Source: Betaproteobacteria bacterium (GTDB lineage: Bacteria; Pseudomonadota; Gammaproteobacteria; Burkholderiales; Thiobacillaceae). Taken from it: a stretch of 64,000 nucleotides of DNA. Made by a program: the position numbers and the translations under genes. Every line of letters starts with the position of its first letter. The first letter of the stretch is position 1. Shown one piece after another: positions 35,789 through 47,320 of this stretch. The stretch covers positions 1-64,000 of the forward strand of contig JACRAU010000033.1 of the NCBI GenBank assembly GCA_016234655.1. Direction: 5' to 3'. The notes under the pieces are model-generated. The model was not told the DNA's origin and made no database searches. It worked only from the letters and a program-made list of their open reading frames with translations.

Positions 35789-37112
35789 GCAAGACACCAT
35801 CGCCGCCGTCGCGACCGCGCCCGGCCGCGGCGGCATCGGCGTGGTCCGGGTGTCCGGGCCGGACCTTACTCAACTCATCGAAGGCATTGTCGGTCGCGCG
35901 TTGACCCCGCGCCTGGCCAGCTTCGCCCGCTTTCGCGATGCGGACGGCGCGACGCTGGACGAGGGCATCGCCCTCTATTTCCCCGCCCCCTATTCCTTCA
36001 CCGGCGAGCACGTCCTGGAACTGCAAGGCCACGGCGGCCCGCAAGTCCTGCAATTGGTGCTCGAGCGCTGCCTGGCGCTGGGCGCGCGCCTGGCCGAGCC
36101 GGGCGAGTTCTCGCGCCGCGCCTTCCTCAACGGCAAGATCGACCTGGCCCAGGCCGAGGCCATCGCCGACCTGATCGACGCCCACAGCCGCGAGGCGGCC
36201 CGCTCGGCGGTGCGCTCGCTGGCCGGCGAGTTTTCGCGCCGGGTGCGCGAGCTGGTCGACGGTCTGATCCACCTGCGCATGCTGGTCGAATCGACCCTGG
36301 ATTTCCCCGAGGAAGAGATCGATTTTCTGAAGCAGGCCGATGCCTGGGGCCAGCTCGGCACGATCCAGGCCAAGCTGGCGGCCGTGCAGCAAGAGGCGCG
36401 CCAGGGCGCCTTGCTGCGCGAGGGGCTGAACGTGGTGCTGATCGGCCAGCCCAACGTCGGCAAGTCCAGCCTGCTCAACCGCTTGGCCGGCTATGAGGCG
36501 GCCATCGTCACCGAGATCGCCGGCACCACGCGCGACACGGTGCGCGAGGCGATCCAGATCGAGGGCGTGCCGCTGCACGTGATCGACACCGCCGGCCTGC
36601 GCGAGACGGTCGATGCGGTGGAAAGGATCGGCATCGAGCGCACCTGGGCCGCCATCGCAAAGGCCGATGTCGCGCTGTTGCTGGTCGATGCCGCCCACGG
36701 CGTCGGCGAGCAGGAACGGGCCATCCTCGGCCGCCTGCCGGCCATCCCTTTGATCACCGTGCACAACAAGATCGACCAGACGGCCGAGGTGCCGCGCTGC
36801 GCCGACGACTCTCGCGAGATATGGCTCTCGGCCAAGACCGGCGCCGGCATCGAGCTGTTACGTAAACAACTGCTCGCGGCCGCCGGCTGGCAGGCGGCGG
36901 GCGAGGGTGCCTTCATGGCGCGTGGCCGGCACCTGGAGGCGCTGCGCGGCGCGCGCGACCACCTAGCCGGCGCCGAGGCGGCGGGCGAGCGGCTGGAGCT
37001 GTTCGCCGAGGAGCTGCGCCTGGCGCAGGAGGCCCTGAACCTGATCACCGGCGAGTTCACCGCCGACGACCTCTTGGGCCGCATCTTCAGCCAGTTCTGT
37101 ATCGGTAAGTAA
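35772..37112 (+). CDS. mnmE: tRNA modification GTPase MnmE
   Basis: A 446-residue GTPase which, with MnmG, adds the aminomethyl/carboxymethylaminomethyl group to U34 of certain tRNAs. The N-terminal folate-binding domain has [13 protein letters not shown] and [15 protein letters not shown]. The G domain (about residues 215-370) has [35 protein letters not shown] and HNKID. The C-terminal FSQFCIGK contains the catalytic cysteine. GTG start lies inside yidC. Its partner mnmG is about 4 kb downstream. Confidence 0.97.
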   Translation: MAARNKQDTIAAVATAPGRGGIGVVRVSGPDLTQLIEGIVGRALTPRLASFARFRDADGATLDEGIALYFPAPYSFTGEHVLELQGHGGPQVLQLVLERCLALGARLAEPGEFSRRAFLNGKIDLAQAEAIADLIDAHSREAARSAVRSLAGEFSRRVRELVDGLIHLRMLVESTLDFPEEEIDFLKQADAWGQLGTIQAKLAAVQQEARQGALLREGLNVVLIGQPNVGKSSLLNRLAGYEAAIVTEIAGTTRDTVREAIQIEGVPLHVIDTAGLRETVDAVERIGIERTWAAIAKADVALLLVDAAHGVGEQERAILGRLPAIPLITVHNKIDQTAEVPRCADDSREIWLSAKTGAGIELLRKQLLAAAGWQAAGEGAFMARGRHLEALRGARDHLAGAEAAGERLELFAEELRLAQEALNLITGEFTADDLLGRIFSQFCIGK

Positions 37113-37115
37113 GCC

Positions 37116-38894
37116 ATGCATGAGACCCCGCTGACCTGGCGCGACATCTTGTTGTCCGTGCGCTCGCACAAGCCGGCGCTGATCAAGGCCAACGCCATTG
37201 CCTTGTTGGCGGTGATCTGCGCCGTGCCGGTGCCGCTGTTCCTGCCGCTCCTGGTCGACGAGGTGCTCTTGCACCAGCCGGGCGTCTTTGTCGCCACGGT
37301 CGGCCCTTGGTTCCCCCAGGCCTGGCACGGGCCAACGCTGTTCATCACTGCGGCGCTGCTGATCACCGTCGTGCTGCGACTGCTGGCGATCTCGTTCAAC
37401 GTCTGGCAGAGCCGCACCTTCTCGCTGATCTCGAAAGAGGTGGTGTTCCGCATCCGCCGGCGCATGCTCGACCGCCTGTCCCGGATCGCGCTGTCCGAAT
37501 ACGAGACCCTGGGCAGCGGCGCGGTGACCTCGCGTTTCGTCACCGACCTCAATGCGGTGGATAGCTTCCTCGGCGCGTCGATCTCCGGTTTCCTGGTCGC
37601 CGCGCTGTCCCTGGTCGGGGTGTCGGTGGTGCTGTTGTGGATGCACTGGCAATTGGCCCTGTTCATCCTGCTGCTCAACCCCGTGGTGATCCTGTTCTCG
37701 ACCAAGCTGGGCAAGCGGGTGAAGGAGCTGAAGGGGCGCGAGAACAGCGCGTTCGAGCAGTTCCAGGCGGCCCTGGCCGAGACCCTGGACGCCCTGCAGC
37801 AGATCCGGGCGATGAACCGCGAGCGCCACTATCTGGCGCGGGTAGCCGACCTGGCCGGCGACATCCGCCGCCATGCTGCCGCCTATGCCTGGAAGTCGGA
37901 CGCGATGAACCGGGTGTCGTTCTTTGTCTTCCTGGTCGGCTTCGACGGCTTCCGCGCCCTGGCCATGTTCATGGTGGTCTATTCCAACCTGACCGTGGGC
38001 GAGATGATGGCGGTGTTCGGCTATCTCTGGTTCATGATGTCGCCGGTGCAGGAGATCATCAACATCCAGTACGCCTGGTATGCGGCCAATGCCGCGCTGG
38101 GCCGGGTCAACAGCCTGCTCGACCTGAAGCTGGCCCAGGCCTGGCCGGCCCGGGCCGACCCGTTCGCCGGCCAGACCACGGTCGGCGTGATCCTGGAGGA
38201 CCTGAGCTTCGCCTATGACGACGGCGAGCCGGTGCTCGACCACGTCGACCTCGACATCCAGCCGGGCGAGAAGGTGGCCCTGGTCGGCGCCTCGGGCGGC
38301 GGCAAATCGACCCTGGTCCAGGCCTTGCTCGGCCTCTATCCGGCCCAGGGCGGCAGGGTTTTATACGGCGGCGTGCCGGTGACCGAGATCGGCTGGGAGC
38401 AGGTGCGCGATCACGTCGGCGTGGTGTTGCAGCACCCGGTGCTGTTCAACGACACGGTACGGGCCAACCTGAGCATGGGCCGCGAGCGTGGGGATGCCGA
38501 GCTGTGGCAGGCGCTGGAGATCGCCCAATTGAAGGATGTCGTGGCCGAGCTGCCCAAGGGCCTGGACACCGTGGTCGGCCGCCAGGGCGTACGCCTGTCC
38601 GGCGGCCAGCGCCAGCGCCTGGCCATCGCCCGCATGGTGCTGGCCGCGCCGCAGGTGGTGATTCTGGACGAGGCGACCTCGGCGCTGGATGCCGAGACCG
38701 AGCGCCACCTGCATCAGGCCTTGGCGGGGTTCCTGGCCGGCCGCACCACCCTGATCATCGCCCATCGCCTGTCGGCGGTGCGCCAGGCCGACCGCATCCT
38801 GGTGTTCGAGAACGGCCGGGTGGAGGAGGAGGGCAGCCACGACAAGCTGATGGAACGGGGCGGCCTTTATCGCAAGCTATATAGCCACGCATGA
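37116..38894 (+). CDS. ABC transporter, fused permease and ATPase (exporter type)
   Basis: A 592-residue half-transporter. Residues 1 to about 320 hold six membrane helices; the ATPase domain has Walker A LVGASGGGKSTLVQ (near residue 392), Q-loop VLQHPVLF, signature LSGGQRQRLAI, Walker B VVILDEATSAL and H-loop IIAHRLSAV. It resembles lipid- or peptide-exporting homodimers such as MsbA-like proteins, but the substrate is unknown. It follows mnmE after 3 nt, an insertion into the usual mnmE-mnmG order, and is followed by a parS site. Confidence 0.93.
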   Translation: MHETPLTWRDILLSVRSHKPALIKANAIALLAVICAVPVPLFLPLLVDEVLLHQPGVFVATVGPWFPQAWHGPTLFITAALLITVVLRLLAISFNVWQSRTFSLISKEVVFRIRRRMLDRLSRIALSEYETLGSGAVTSRFVTDLNAVDSFLGASISGFLVAALSLVGVSVVLLWMHWQLALFILLLNPVVILFSTKLGKRVKELKGRENSAFEQFQAALAETLDALQQIRAMNRERHYLARVADLAGDIRRHAAAYAWKSDAMNRVSFFVFLVGFDGFRALAMFMVVYSNLTVGEMMAVFGYLWFMMSPVQEIINIQYAWYAANAALGRVNSLLDLKLAQAWPARADPFAGQTTVGVILEDLSFAYDDGEPVLDHVDLDIQPGEKVALVGASGGGKSTLVQALLGLYPAQGGRVLYGGVPVTEIGWEQVRDHVGVVLQHPVLFNDTVRANLSMGRERGDAELWQALEIAQLKDVVAELPKGLDTVVGRQGVRLSGGQRQRLAIARMVLAAPQVVILDEATSALDAETERHLHQALAGFLAGRTTLIIAHRLSAVRQADRILVFENGRVEEEGSHDKLMERGGLYRKLYSHA

Positions 38895-38905
38895 GGCCGG
38901 TCCCG

Positions 38906-38921
38906 GGTTTCACGTGAAACA
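38906..38921. promoter_or_regulatory. parS: parS site 3
   Basis: GGTTTCACGTGAAACA, identical to site 1 at all 16 bases, lies between the ABC transporter and the GGDEF-EAL gene. Confidence 0.9.
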
Positions 38922-38962
38922 ATCGGGGGGTATGGTGGACAAGCTAGACGACAACCCGGCAC

Positions 38963-40954
38963 ATGAAACGGTTGATATCCTTGATCGAACGGCTCAGCAC
39001 CCAGCGCGTGATCGCTATCGGTTTTCTGCTGGTGTTGTTGCTGATGGGCCTGCTGATTGGCGGTGCCTTGTCGCGCATGATCGCGATCAAGGCGCGCATG
39101 CAAGGCATCGTGGAGCAGCAGAACGTCAAGCTTGAGAGTGTCTACCAGATGCGCGGCCTGGCGCGTGAGCGTTACATCAGCCTGATGCAGATGGCCGTGG
39201 CGACCGACCCGTTCGAGCAGGATGAGGAGTTCCTGCGCTTCAACCAGCATGCCGCCGATTTCATCGTGGCGCGAGATGCCTTGATCCGGGCCGGTATGTC
39301 CGAAGGCGAGCAACAGGTTTGGGCTAGTGCCCGATCGCTGGTACGGGAAGACGAAGAGCTGCATAACCGGGTGCTGGGTTTGGCCCAATCAGGGCAACGG
39401 GACCGGGCCATTCGCTTGCTTTTGCGCCAGGTGTGGCCGATGGAGGCGCTCATCCTGGCCGAGTTCAACAGCCTGATCGCGATGCAGCGCGAGGCCAGCC
39501 ACCAAGCCCTGGCCGAGGCGCAAGACGAGTATCGCCGGGCGCTGGTCTTCATGCTGGGCTTGGCGCTGCTGGCGCTACCATTCAGCTTTTTCATCGCCCG
39601 CGCGGTCATTCGCCGCTCCCGGCGGAGCGAGAACGAACTGGCCGAACAGAAAGAGAGGGCGCTGGCGGTGGCCGATCAGTTATCCTGGGCGGCCGGCCAC
39701 GACGGCTTGACCGGCTTGGCCAGCCGCCTGGCATTCGAGCGGCAGTTGACGGAGTTGATCCAGGATGCGCAACTGCGCGGCAGCCATCATGTCCTGCTTT
39801 ATGTCGATCTCGACCAGTTCAAGGTGGTCAACGACACCTGTGGCCATATCGCCGGTGACGCGTTGCTCAAGCAGGTCGCCCTGTTGATGCCGCGCCATGT
39901 CCGCAGCGGCGATACCGTGGCGCGGCTGGGCGGCGACGAATTTGGCCTGCTACTTGCTGGTTGTCCGCCGGCCAAGGCGGTCGAGATCGCCGAGGCGCTG
40001 CTGGCGGACATCAACGGCTTTCGCTTTGCCTGGCAAGATAAATTGTTCCACGTCGGCGCGAGTGTCGGCCTGGCCGGGATTACTCGGGATGTCCGGGATA
40101 TGGCCGAGGTATTGAGCGCGGCGGATACGGCTTGTTATCTCGCCAAGGATAAGGGGCGGAATCGGATTTGGGCCTACCAGGCGGACGATAGCGAGACGCT
40201 TCAGCGGCAAGGCGAGATGCAGTGGTTACCCAGGCTGAGCCAAGCCCTGGAGCACGAGCGGTTCGAGTTGTATTTTCAGAACATCGTGTCGGTCGCCGAC
40301 CCGAGGTCCGGCCCGGCCCTATGCGAAGTGCTGGTGCGGATGAGAGAGGAGGGCGGCCAATTGACGCCACCGATGGCCTTCATCCCGGCCGCCGAGCGCT
40401 ATGGCTTGATCCAAACCCTGGATCGCTGGGTGGTGCGGCAAACTCTGGATTGGCTGGGCCGCCAAATAGAGGGCCATTGCACGACCTTGATGGTCAACGT
40501 TTCGGCGCCGAGCATGGCCGACGAATCCTTCCTCGATTTCGTCGTGGGCGCGCTCGACGCGTCCGGCATCGTGCCGAGCCGGATCGGTTTCGAGATCACC
40601 GAAACCGCCGCAGTCTCCAATTTGGCCAAGGCCACGCGCTTTATCCAGGTGCTGCGCGGCATGGGCTGCCAAGTGGCATTGGACGATTTCGGCAGCGGCA
40701 TGGCCTCGTTCGCCTACCTGAAGAACCTGCCGGTCAGTCTGATCAAGATCGACGGCAGCTTCGTCGCCGACATGATGGACGACCCGCTCGACTTCGTCAT
40801 CGTCGAATCGACCTGCCGCATCGCCAGGCAGATGGGCCTTAAGGTCATCGCGGAGCATGTCACCTGCCAGCCGGCCATGGCCAGCTTGCTCGGCATGGGG
40901 GCGGATTACGCCCAGGGCTATCTGCTGCATCACCCCGAGCCGCTCATCGCCTGA
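38963..40954 (+). CDS. Membrane-bound GGDEF-EAL protein (c-di-GMP turnover)
   Basis: A 663-residue protein. Two membrane helices (about residues 13-35 and 190-212) flank a helical periplasmic sensor region. A GGDEF domain follows with an intact LGGDEFG motif (near residue 323) and an RSGD inhibitory site five residues before it, so it can make c-di-GMP with product feedback. The EAL domain has EVL in place of EAL but keeps the catalytic E, the ETE, DDFG, KID and AQGY motifs, so hydrolysis is plausible too. Lies between two parS sites, interrupting the usual mnmE-mnmG order. Signal unknown. Confidence 0.92.
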   Translation: MKRLISLIERLSTQRVIAIGFLLVLLLMGLLIGGALSRMIAIKARMQGIVEQQNVKLESVYQMRGLARERYISLMQMAVATDPFEQDEEFLRFNQHAADFIVARDALIRAGMSEGEQQVWASARSLVREDEELHNRVLGLAQSGQRDRAIRLLLRQVWPMEALILAEFNSLIAMQREASHQALAEAQDEYRRALVFMLGLALLALPFSFFIARAVIRRSRRSENELAEQKERALAVADQLSWAAGHDGLTGLASRLAFERQLTELIQDAQLRGSHHVLLYVDLDQFKVVNDTCGHIAGDALLKQVALLMPRHVRSGDTVARLGGDEFGLLLAGCPPAKAVEIAEALLADINGFRFAWQDKLFHVGASVGLAGITRDVRDMAEVLSAADTACYLAKDKGRNRIWAYQADDSETLQRQGEMQWLPRLSQALEHERFELYFQNIVSVADPRSGPALCEVLVRMREEGGQLTPPMAFIPAAERYGLIQTLDRWVVRQTLDWLGRQIEGHCTTLMVNVSAPSMADESFLDFVVGALDASGIVPSRIGFEITETAAVSNLAKATRFIQVLRGMGCQVALDDFGSGMASFAYLKNLPVSLIKIDGSFVADMMDDPLDFVIVESTCRIARQMGLKVIAEHVTCQPAMASLLGMGADYAQGYLLHHPEPLIA

Positions 40955-40977
40955 ATGGGCGTGGCGCCACCGGCGCA

Positions 40978-40993
40978 AGTTTCACGTGAAACC
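40978..40993. promoter_or_regulatory. parS: parS site 4
   Basis: AGTTTCACGTGAAACC has the perfect 14-bp GTTTCACGTGAAAC core, with only outer bases differing from the consensus. Located upstream of mnmG, about 3.4 kb before parB; the nearest site to parAB. Confidence 0.88.
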
Positions 40994-41086
40994 ATGGAAT
41001 GTTTGCCGTATGATTGGCGGCCTTTCAGCGGCCTCGGTTTGCGGTAAACGAATGATTTTTAACGAAGCGGAGCGCGGGGCTTAGCC

Positions 41087-42985
41087 GTGTCCTACTCTTT
41101 TCCCGACCGATTCGATGTGATCGTGGTGGGTGGCGGCCATGCCGGCACCGAGGCCGCGCTCGCCTGCGCCCGCATGGGGGTGAAGACCCTGCTGCTGACG
41201 CACAACATCGAGACCCTGGGCGCAATGTCGTGCAACCCGTCCATCGGCGGCATCGGCAAGGGCCATCTGGTGCGCGAGGTCGACGCCCTGGGCGGCGCCA
41301 TGGCCATCGCCACCGACGAGGCCGGCATCCAATTCCGCACCCTGAATTCGTCGAAAGGCCCGGCCGTGCGCGCCACCCGCGCCCAGGCCGACCGCGTGCT
41401 GTACAAGCAGGCGATCCGCGGCCGGCTTGAGAATCAGCCCAACCTGACCCTGTTCCAGCAGGCGGTCGACGACCTTGTGCTCGAAGGCGACCGGGTGGCC
41501 GGGGTCAAGACCCAACTCGGCATCGTGTTCCATGCCCGCGCCGTGGTGCTCACGGCCGGCACCTTCCTCGCCGGCCTGATCCATGTCGGCTTGGAGAACT
41601 TCCAGGCCGGGCGCATGGGCGACCCGCCGTCGGTCTCGCTGGCCGCCCGTCTGCGCGAACTGAGGCTGCCGGCCGGCCGCTTGAAGACCGGCACGCCGCC
41701 GCGCCTGGATGCGTGCAGCATCGATTTTTCGGTCATGCAGGTGCAAGCGGGCGACGAGCCGGAGCCGGTGTTCTCCTTCCTCGGCGACCGGGCCATGCAC
41801 CCCAAGCAATTGCCGTGTTGGATCGCCGGCACCAACGAGCGTACGCACGAGATCATCCGCGCCGGCCTCGACCGCTCGCCGATGTACACCGGGGTGATCG
41901 AGGGGGTGGGGCCGCGCTATTGCCCGTCGATCGAGGACAAGATCCACCGCTTCGCCGACAAGGCCTCGCACCAGATATTCCTGGAACCGGAAGGCCTGGC
42001 TACCCACGAGATCTATCCGAACGGCATCTCCACCTCGCTGCCCTTCGACGTGCAATTGGAGCTGGTGCGCTCGATCCATGGCCTGGAGAATGCCCACATC
42101 CTGCGCCCCGGTTATGCCATCGAATACGACTATTACGACCCGCGTGGCTTGAAGCCCAGCCTGGAGATCCAGGCCATTCAGGGCCTCTTCTTCGCCGGCC
42201 AGATCAACGGCACCACCGGCTACGAAGAGGCGGCGGCGCAAGGTCTCTTGGCCGGCCTCAATGCCGGTTTGCAGGTGCAAGACAAAGAGGCCTGGTGGCC
42301 GCGCCGCGACGAGGCCTATCTCGGGGTGCTGGTCGACGACCTGATCACTCGGGGCGTGTCCGAACCCTATCGCATGTTCACCAGCCGGGCGGAATACCGC
42401 CTCTCGCTGCGCGAGGACAATGCCGACCTGCGGCTGACCGAGACCGGCCGTCGCCTGGGGTTGGTCGACGACACGCGCTGGGCGCGGTTCGAGGCTAAGC
42501 GCGAGGCCATCGCCCGCGAGAGCGAGCGGCTGAAGGCGACCTGGGTCAATCCCGCCAACCTGCCCGAGACCGAGGCGGTGCGTGTGCTGGGCAAGGCGAT
42601 CGAGCACGAGTACTCGCTGTTCGAGCTGTTGCGCCGGCCCGAGGTGGATTATGCCAAGCTGCTTAGCCTGCCCAATGCCGGCGAGGCCTTGGCCGACATC
42701 GAGGCGCGCGAACAGGTGGAGATCCAGGCCAAGTACGCCGGCTACATCGAGCGCCAGCGCGAGGAGATCGAGCGCCAGCGCCATTACGAGGAACAGCGCT
42801 TGCCGGCGGACTTCGACTACATGCAACTGACCGGCCTGTCGATCGAGGTGCGGCAAAAACTGAACCAACAGCGGCCGGCCACCGTGGGCCAGGCGGCGCG
42901 CATCCAAGGGGTGACCCCGGCTGCGGTCTCGGTGCTGCTGGTGTATTTGAAGCGCGGCGAGTTGTTGGACAAGAAGCGCGCATGA
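41087..42985 (+). CDS. mnmG: tRNA uridine-5-carboxymethylaminomethyl modification enzyme MnmG
   Basis: A 632-residue FAD-dependent enzyme, partner of MnmE in U34 tRNA modification. The FAD fingerprint is [21 protein letters not shown] near the N-terminus; [22 protein letters not shown] and [20 protein letters not shown] are signature stretches. The GidA-associated C-terminal domain includes the [30 protein letters not shown] pattern. GTG start with GCGGGGC upstream. Stop overlaps the rsmG start by 4 nt, so these two plus parA form an operon. Confidence 0.97.
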   Translation: MSYSFPDRFDVIVVGGGHAGTEAALACARMGVKTLLLTHNIETLGAMSCNPSIGGIGKGHLVREVDALGGAMAIATDEAGIQFRTLNSSKGPAVRATRAQADRVLYKQAIRGRLENQPNLTLFQQAVDDLVLEGDRVAGVKTQLGIVFHARAVVLTAGTFLAGLIHVGLENFQAGRMGDPPSVSLAARLRELRLPAGRLKTGTPPRLDACSIDFSVMQVQAGDEPEPVFSFLGDRAMHPKQLPCWIAGTNERTHEIIRAGLDRSPMYTGVIEGVGPRYCPSIEDKIHRFADKASHQIFLEPEGLATHEIYPNGISTSLPFDVQLELVRSIHGLENAHILRPGYAIEYDYYDPRGLKPSLEIQAIQGLFFAGQINGTTGYEEAAAQGLLAGLNAGLQVQDKEAWWPRRDEAYLGVLVDDLITRGVSEPYRMFTSRAEYRLSLREDNADLRLTETGRRLGLVDDTRWARFEAKREAIARESERLKATWVNPANLPETEAVRVLGKAIEHEYSLFELLRRPEVDYAKLLSLPNAGEALADIEAREQVEIQAKYAGYIERQREEIERQRHYEEQRLPADFDYMQLTGLSIEVRQKLNQQRPATVGQAARIQGVTPAAVSVLLVYLKRGELLDKKRA

Positions 42986-43614
42986 ACCTGGCTGAACAAT
43001 TCTCCAAGGCCCTGGACCAGATGGGTCTGGCCATCGACGCGGCGACCCAGGCCCGGCTGCTCGACTATCTCGCGCTGCTGGCCAAGTGGAACAAGACCTA
43101 TAACCTGACCGCGATCCACGAGCCGGAACGGATGCTGACCCATCACCTGCTCGACAGCCTGGCGCTGTTGCCGCATGTCGGCGGCGAGCGCCTGCTCGAT
43201 GTCGGCAGCGGCGGCGGCCTGCCCGGCATTCCGCTGGCGATCGCGCGGCCGGGCTTGCAAGTGACGGTGCTCGACTCGAATCACAAGAAGGCCGCCTTCA
43301 TGCAGCAGGCGGTGATCGAATTGCGCTTGGCCAATGTCGAGGTGGTGTGCGACCGCTCGGAGGCCTATAGTCCGGCGGCGGCCTACTCGCAGATCGTGTG
43401 CCGGGCCTTCAGCGACTTGAGCGACTTTGTTCGCGCCACGCGCCATGCCTTGGCCCCGGGCGGCGAATGGCTGGCGATGAAGGGCGTCTATCCGAACGAA
43501 GAGATCGCCCAATTGAAAGGGGCGCGGCTCAAGCGCGATGTCGTCTTGCACGTGCCGGGCCTGGAGGCGGAACGCCATTTGATCGTGCTGCAAGCAGAGG
43601 AGGAGACCGCCTGA
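42982..43614 (+). CDS. rsmG: 16S rRNA (guanine527-N7)-methyltransferase RsmG
   Basis: A 210-residue SAM-dependent rRNA methyltransferase that modifies G527 of 16S rRNA; its loss confers low-level streptomycin resistance in other species. Landmarks: [24 protein letters not shown], motif [18 protein letters not shown], and [11 protein letters not shown]. It overlaps mnmG and parA, whose ATG lies within its TGA stop. Conserved order mnmG-rsmG-parA-parB supports the call. Confidence 0.96.
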   Translation: MNLAEQFSKALDQMGLAIDAATQARLLDYLALLAKWNKTYNLTAIHEPERMLTHHLLDSLALLPHVGGERLLDVGSGGGLPGIPLAIARPGLQVTVLDSNHKKAAFMQQAVIELRLANVEVVCDRSEAYSPAAAYSQIVCRAFSDLSDFVRATRHALAPGGEWLAMKGVYPNEEIAQLKGARLKRDVVLHVPGLEAERHLIVLQAEEETA

Positions 43615-44399
43615 TGGCGCGCATCTTTGCAATTACCAACCAGAAGGGCGGGGTGGGCAAGACCACGACCACGGTCAACCTCGCGGCCGGCCTGGCCATG
43701 CTCGGCAAGCGCGTCTTGCTGATCGACCTCGATCCGCAAGGCAACGCGACCATGGGCAGCGGGGTCGACAAGCGCGAGCTGAGCCACACGGTGTACCACC
43801 TCCTGCTCGGCCAAGCCAAGCTGGCGGACGTGGTGCGCCATTCGGAGACCGCCGGCTATGCCGTGTTGGCCGCCAACCGCGACTTGGCCGGCGCCGAGAT
43901 CGAACTGGTCGGCGAGCACGGCCGCGAGTTCCGCCTGCGCGAGGCCCTGGCCGAGGTCGGCGAGCACTACGACTATGTGCTGATCGATTGCCCGCCGGCG
44001 CTGAACCTGCTCACGGTCAACGCCCTGGCCGCCGCCCATGCCGTGATCATTCCGATGCAGTGCGAGTATTACGCGCTCGAAGGCCTGACCGATCTGGTCA
44101 ACACGGTGAAGAAGGTGAAGGCGGGCCTCAATCCGGCCATCGAGATCGAGGGCCTGCTGCGGGCGATGTTCGACCCGCGCAATACCTTGGCCCAGCAGGT
44201 CTCGGATCAACTCAAGGGGCACTTCGGCGACAAGGTCTACGACACGGTCATCCCGCGCAACGTGCGGGTGGCCGAGGCGCCCAGTTACGGCCTGTCGGCC
44301 CTGGCCTACGACAAGGCCTCCAAGGGCGCGCAGGCCTATCTGCAACTGGCGCAGGAAATCATCCGCAGGGAAGAAGGACGTCAACATGGCAAAGCTTAA
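43614..44399 (+). CDS. parA: Chromosome-partitioning ATPase ParA (Soj)
   Basis: A 261-residue deviant-Walker ATPase that binds DNA non-specifically and pulls ParB-parS complexes to segregate the origin. KGGVGKTTTTVNLAAGLA holds the deviant Walker A with its signature lysine; LLIDLDPQGNATMGSG is the A' motif and LIDCPPALNLLTVNAL the Walker B. The track ORF begins 72 codons earlier inside rsmG; ATG 43614, overlapping the rsmG stop, is correct. parB starts 14 nt before its end. Confidence 0.96.
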   Translation: MARIFAITNQKGGVGKTTTTVNLAAGLAMLGKRVLLIDLDPQGNATMGSGVDKRELSHTVYHLLLGQAKLADVVRHSETAGYAVLAANRDLAGAEIELVGEHGREFRLREALAEVGEHYDYVLIDCPPALNLLTVNALAAAHAVIIPMQCEYYALEGLTDLVNTVKKVKAGLNPAIEIEGLLRAMFDPRNTLAQQVSDQLKGHFGDKVYDTVIPRNVRVAEAPSYGLSALAYDKASKGAQAYLQLAQEIIRREEGRQHGKA

Positions 44400-45228
44400 A
44401 GGATTGGGTCGGGGCCTGGATGCCCTATTGGGCAACGCGGAAGTCAAAGAGGGTGAGCGCTTGCTCACGTTGCCGGTCGAGAGCCTGCAACCGGGTAAAT
44501 ACCAGCCTCGGACGCACATGGACGAGACCGCCTTGGTCGAGTTGTCCGACTCGATCAAATCCGAGGGCCTGATGCAGCCCATTCTGGCCCGGGCCATCCC
44601 CGGCGGCCGCTACGAGATCATCGCCGGCGAGCGCCGCTGGCGGGCGAGCCAGATGGCCGGCCTGCGCGAAGTGCCGGTGCTGGTGCGCGAGGTGGCCGAT
44701 GCCTCGGCCTTGAAGATGGCGCTGATCGAAAACATCCAGCGCGAAAACCTGAATCCGCTGGAAGAGGCGCACGGCATCCAGCGCCTGATCCAGGAATTCG
44801 CGATGACCCATCAGACCGCAGCCGAGGCCGTCGGCCGTTCGCGTACCGCGGTGACCAACCTGCTGCGCTTGCTCAATCTGGCCAAGCCGGTGCAAGCCTT
44901 GTTGATGGAAAACCGGATCGACATGGGCCATGCCCGCGCGATCGTGCCGCTGACGCATGCCAAGCAAACCGAGGCGGCGAACGAGATCGTGCGCCGAGGC
45001 CTCTCGGTGCGCGAGTCCGAGCACCTGGCCGGCCGCATGTTGCAGCCGAAAGAGGCACAGAAAAAACCGGCGGCCAAGGACCGGGATGTGCAGCGTTTGG
45101 AAGAAGGCCTGGCCGAGAAATTGGGCGCAAAGGTGAGCATTCACTCTAACCAGAAAGGCGTCGGCAAGCTGACCATAGAATTTGCCAGCCTGGATCAACT
45201 CGACGGCATCCTCAAGCGCATACGCTAA
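44386..45228 (+). CDS. parB: Chromosome-partitioning protein ParB
   Basis: A 280-residue parS-binding CTPase clamp. N-terminus KLKGLGRGLDALLG interacts with ParA; the CTP-binding motifs are in SIKSEGLMQPILAR and RYEIIAGERRWRASQMAGL; ENIQRENLNPLEEA precedes the helix-turn-helix MTHQTAAEAVGRSRTAVTNLLRLLNL; the C-terminal dimerisation domain ends with LDQLDGILKRIR. Four parS sites within 20 kb upstream are its expected targets. Confidence 0.97.
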   Translation: MAKLKGLGRGLDALLGNAEVKEGERLLTLPVESLQPGKYQPRTHMDETALVELSDSIKSEGLMQPILARAIPGGRYEIIAGERRWRASQMAGLREVPVLVREVADASALKMALIENIQRENLNPLEEAHGIQRLIQEFAMTHQTAAEAVGRSRTAVTNLLRLLNLAKPVQALLMENRIDMGHARAIVPLTHAKQTEAANEIVRRGLSVRESEHLAGRMLQPKEAQKKPAAKDRDVQRLEEGLAEKLGAKVSIHSNQKGVGKLTIEFASLDQLDGILKRIR

Positions 45229-45254
45229 ACGGGAGCCGGCTTTATCGGGGCTAG

Positions 45255-45283
45255 TACAACCATCAATCACATTGATGGTTGTA
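45255..45283. promoter_or_regulatory. Perfect inverted repeat overlapping the atp promoter
   Basis: TACAACCATCAAT-CAC-ATTGATGGTTGTA, 13-bp perfect arms with a 3-nt centre. Its right arm overlaps the proposed -35 of the atp promoter, as an operator would. No T-run follows, so it is a poor terminator for parB. Confidence 0.7.
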
Positions 45284-45308
45284 TCAATCCCCCTAATCTA
45301 TATATAAT
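45279..45308 (+). promoter_or_regulatory. Promoter of the ATP synthase operon
   Basis: TTGTAT (45279-45284), an 18-bp spacer, and consensus TATAAT (45303-45308). The expected transcription start is 1-5 nt before the atpI ATG, so the message may be leaderless. Confidence 0.68.
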
Positions 45309-45317
45309 TGTCCGCTT

Positions 45318-46528
<1,211 letters not shown>

Positions 46529-46559
46529 CAGATTTTGCTTTTAATTGATTTTTCTTTAG

Positions 46560-46808
<249 letters not shown>

Positions 46809-46847
46809 GCGTCACTTTTCCAAGGCTTAACCGCAAGAGGTTCGGGC

Positions 46848-47318
46848 ATGAACATCAATATGACCCTGATTGGGCAGTCCATCACGTTTTTTCTGTTCGT
46901 GTGGTTCTGCATGAAGTTCGTGTGGCCGCCCGTGGTCACCGCGCTGGAGGCCCGTCGCAAGCAGATCGCCGACGGCCTGGCCGCGGCCGACCGCGGCAAG
47001 CACGAGCTGGAGCTGGCCGCCAAGCGCGCCACCGAGGCCTTGCAAGAGGCCAAGCAGAAGGCCGCCGAGATCATCGCCCAGGCCGAAAAGCGCGCGGCCC
47101 AGGTGGTCGATGAGGCCAAGGACGCCGCCAAGACCGAGGGCGATCGTCAGATCGCCGCCGCCAAGGCCGAGATCGAGCAGGAAACCCACCGCGCCCGCGA
47201 GCAGTTGCGTGGCGAAGTGGCCGCCCTGGTCGTGGCCGGTGCCGAGAAGATCCTGCGCCGCGAGGTGGATGCCAAGGCGCACGGCGATCTGCTCGAGGCC
47301 GTCAAGAACGAGCTCTGA
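46848..47318 (+). CDS. atpF: ATP synthase Fo subunit b
   Basis: A 156-residue peripheral-stalk subunit: one N-terminal membrane helix ([24 protein letters not shown]) and a long helical coiled-coil ([26 protein letters not shown] and onwards). It links the Fo a-subunit to F1 via delta. Standard length; starts 39 nt after atpE and ends 2 nt before atpH. Confidence 0.97.
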   Translation: MNINMTLIGQSITFFLFVWFCMKFVWPPVVTALEARRKQIADGLAAADRGKHELELAAKRATEALQEAKQKAAEIIAQAEKRAAQVVDEAKDAAKTEGDRQIAAAKAEIEQETHRAREQLRGEVAALVVAGAEKILRREVDAKAHGDLLEAVKNEL

Positions 47319-47320
47319 CC

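Noticed and set aside
34193-35836. 547-aa minus-strand ORF opposite yidC
   Set aside because: Antisense shadow of yidC.
38914-39135. 73-aa plus-strand ORF starting within parS site 3
   Set aside because: Starts at a GTG in the parS and runs out of frame into the GGDEF-EAL gene; no ribosome site.
45255-45283. Intrinsic terminator of parB
   Set aside because: No T-tract follows the hairpin on the plus strand, and the position over the atp promoter fits an operator better.
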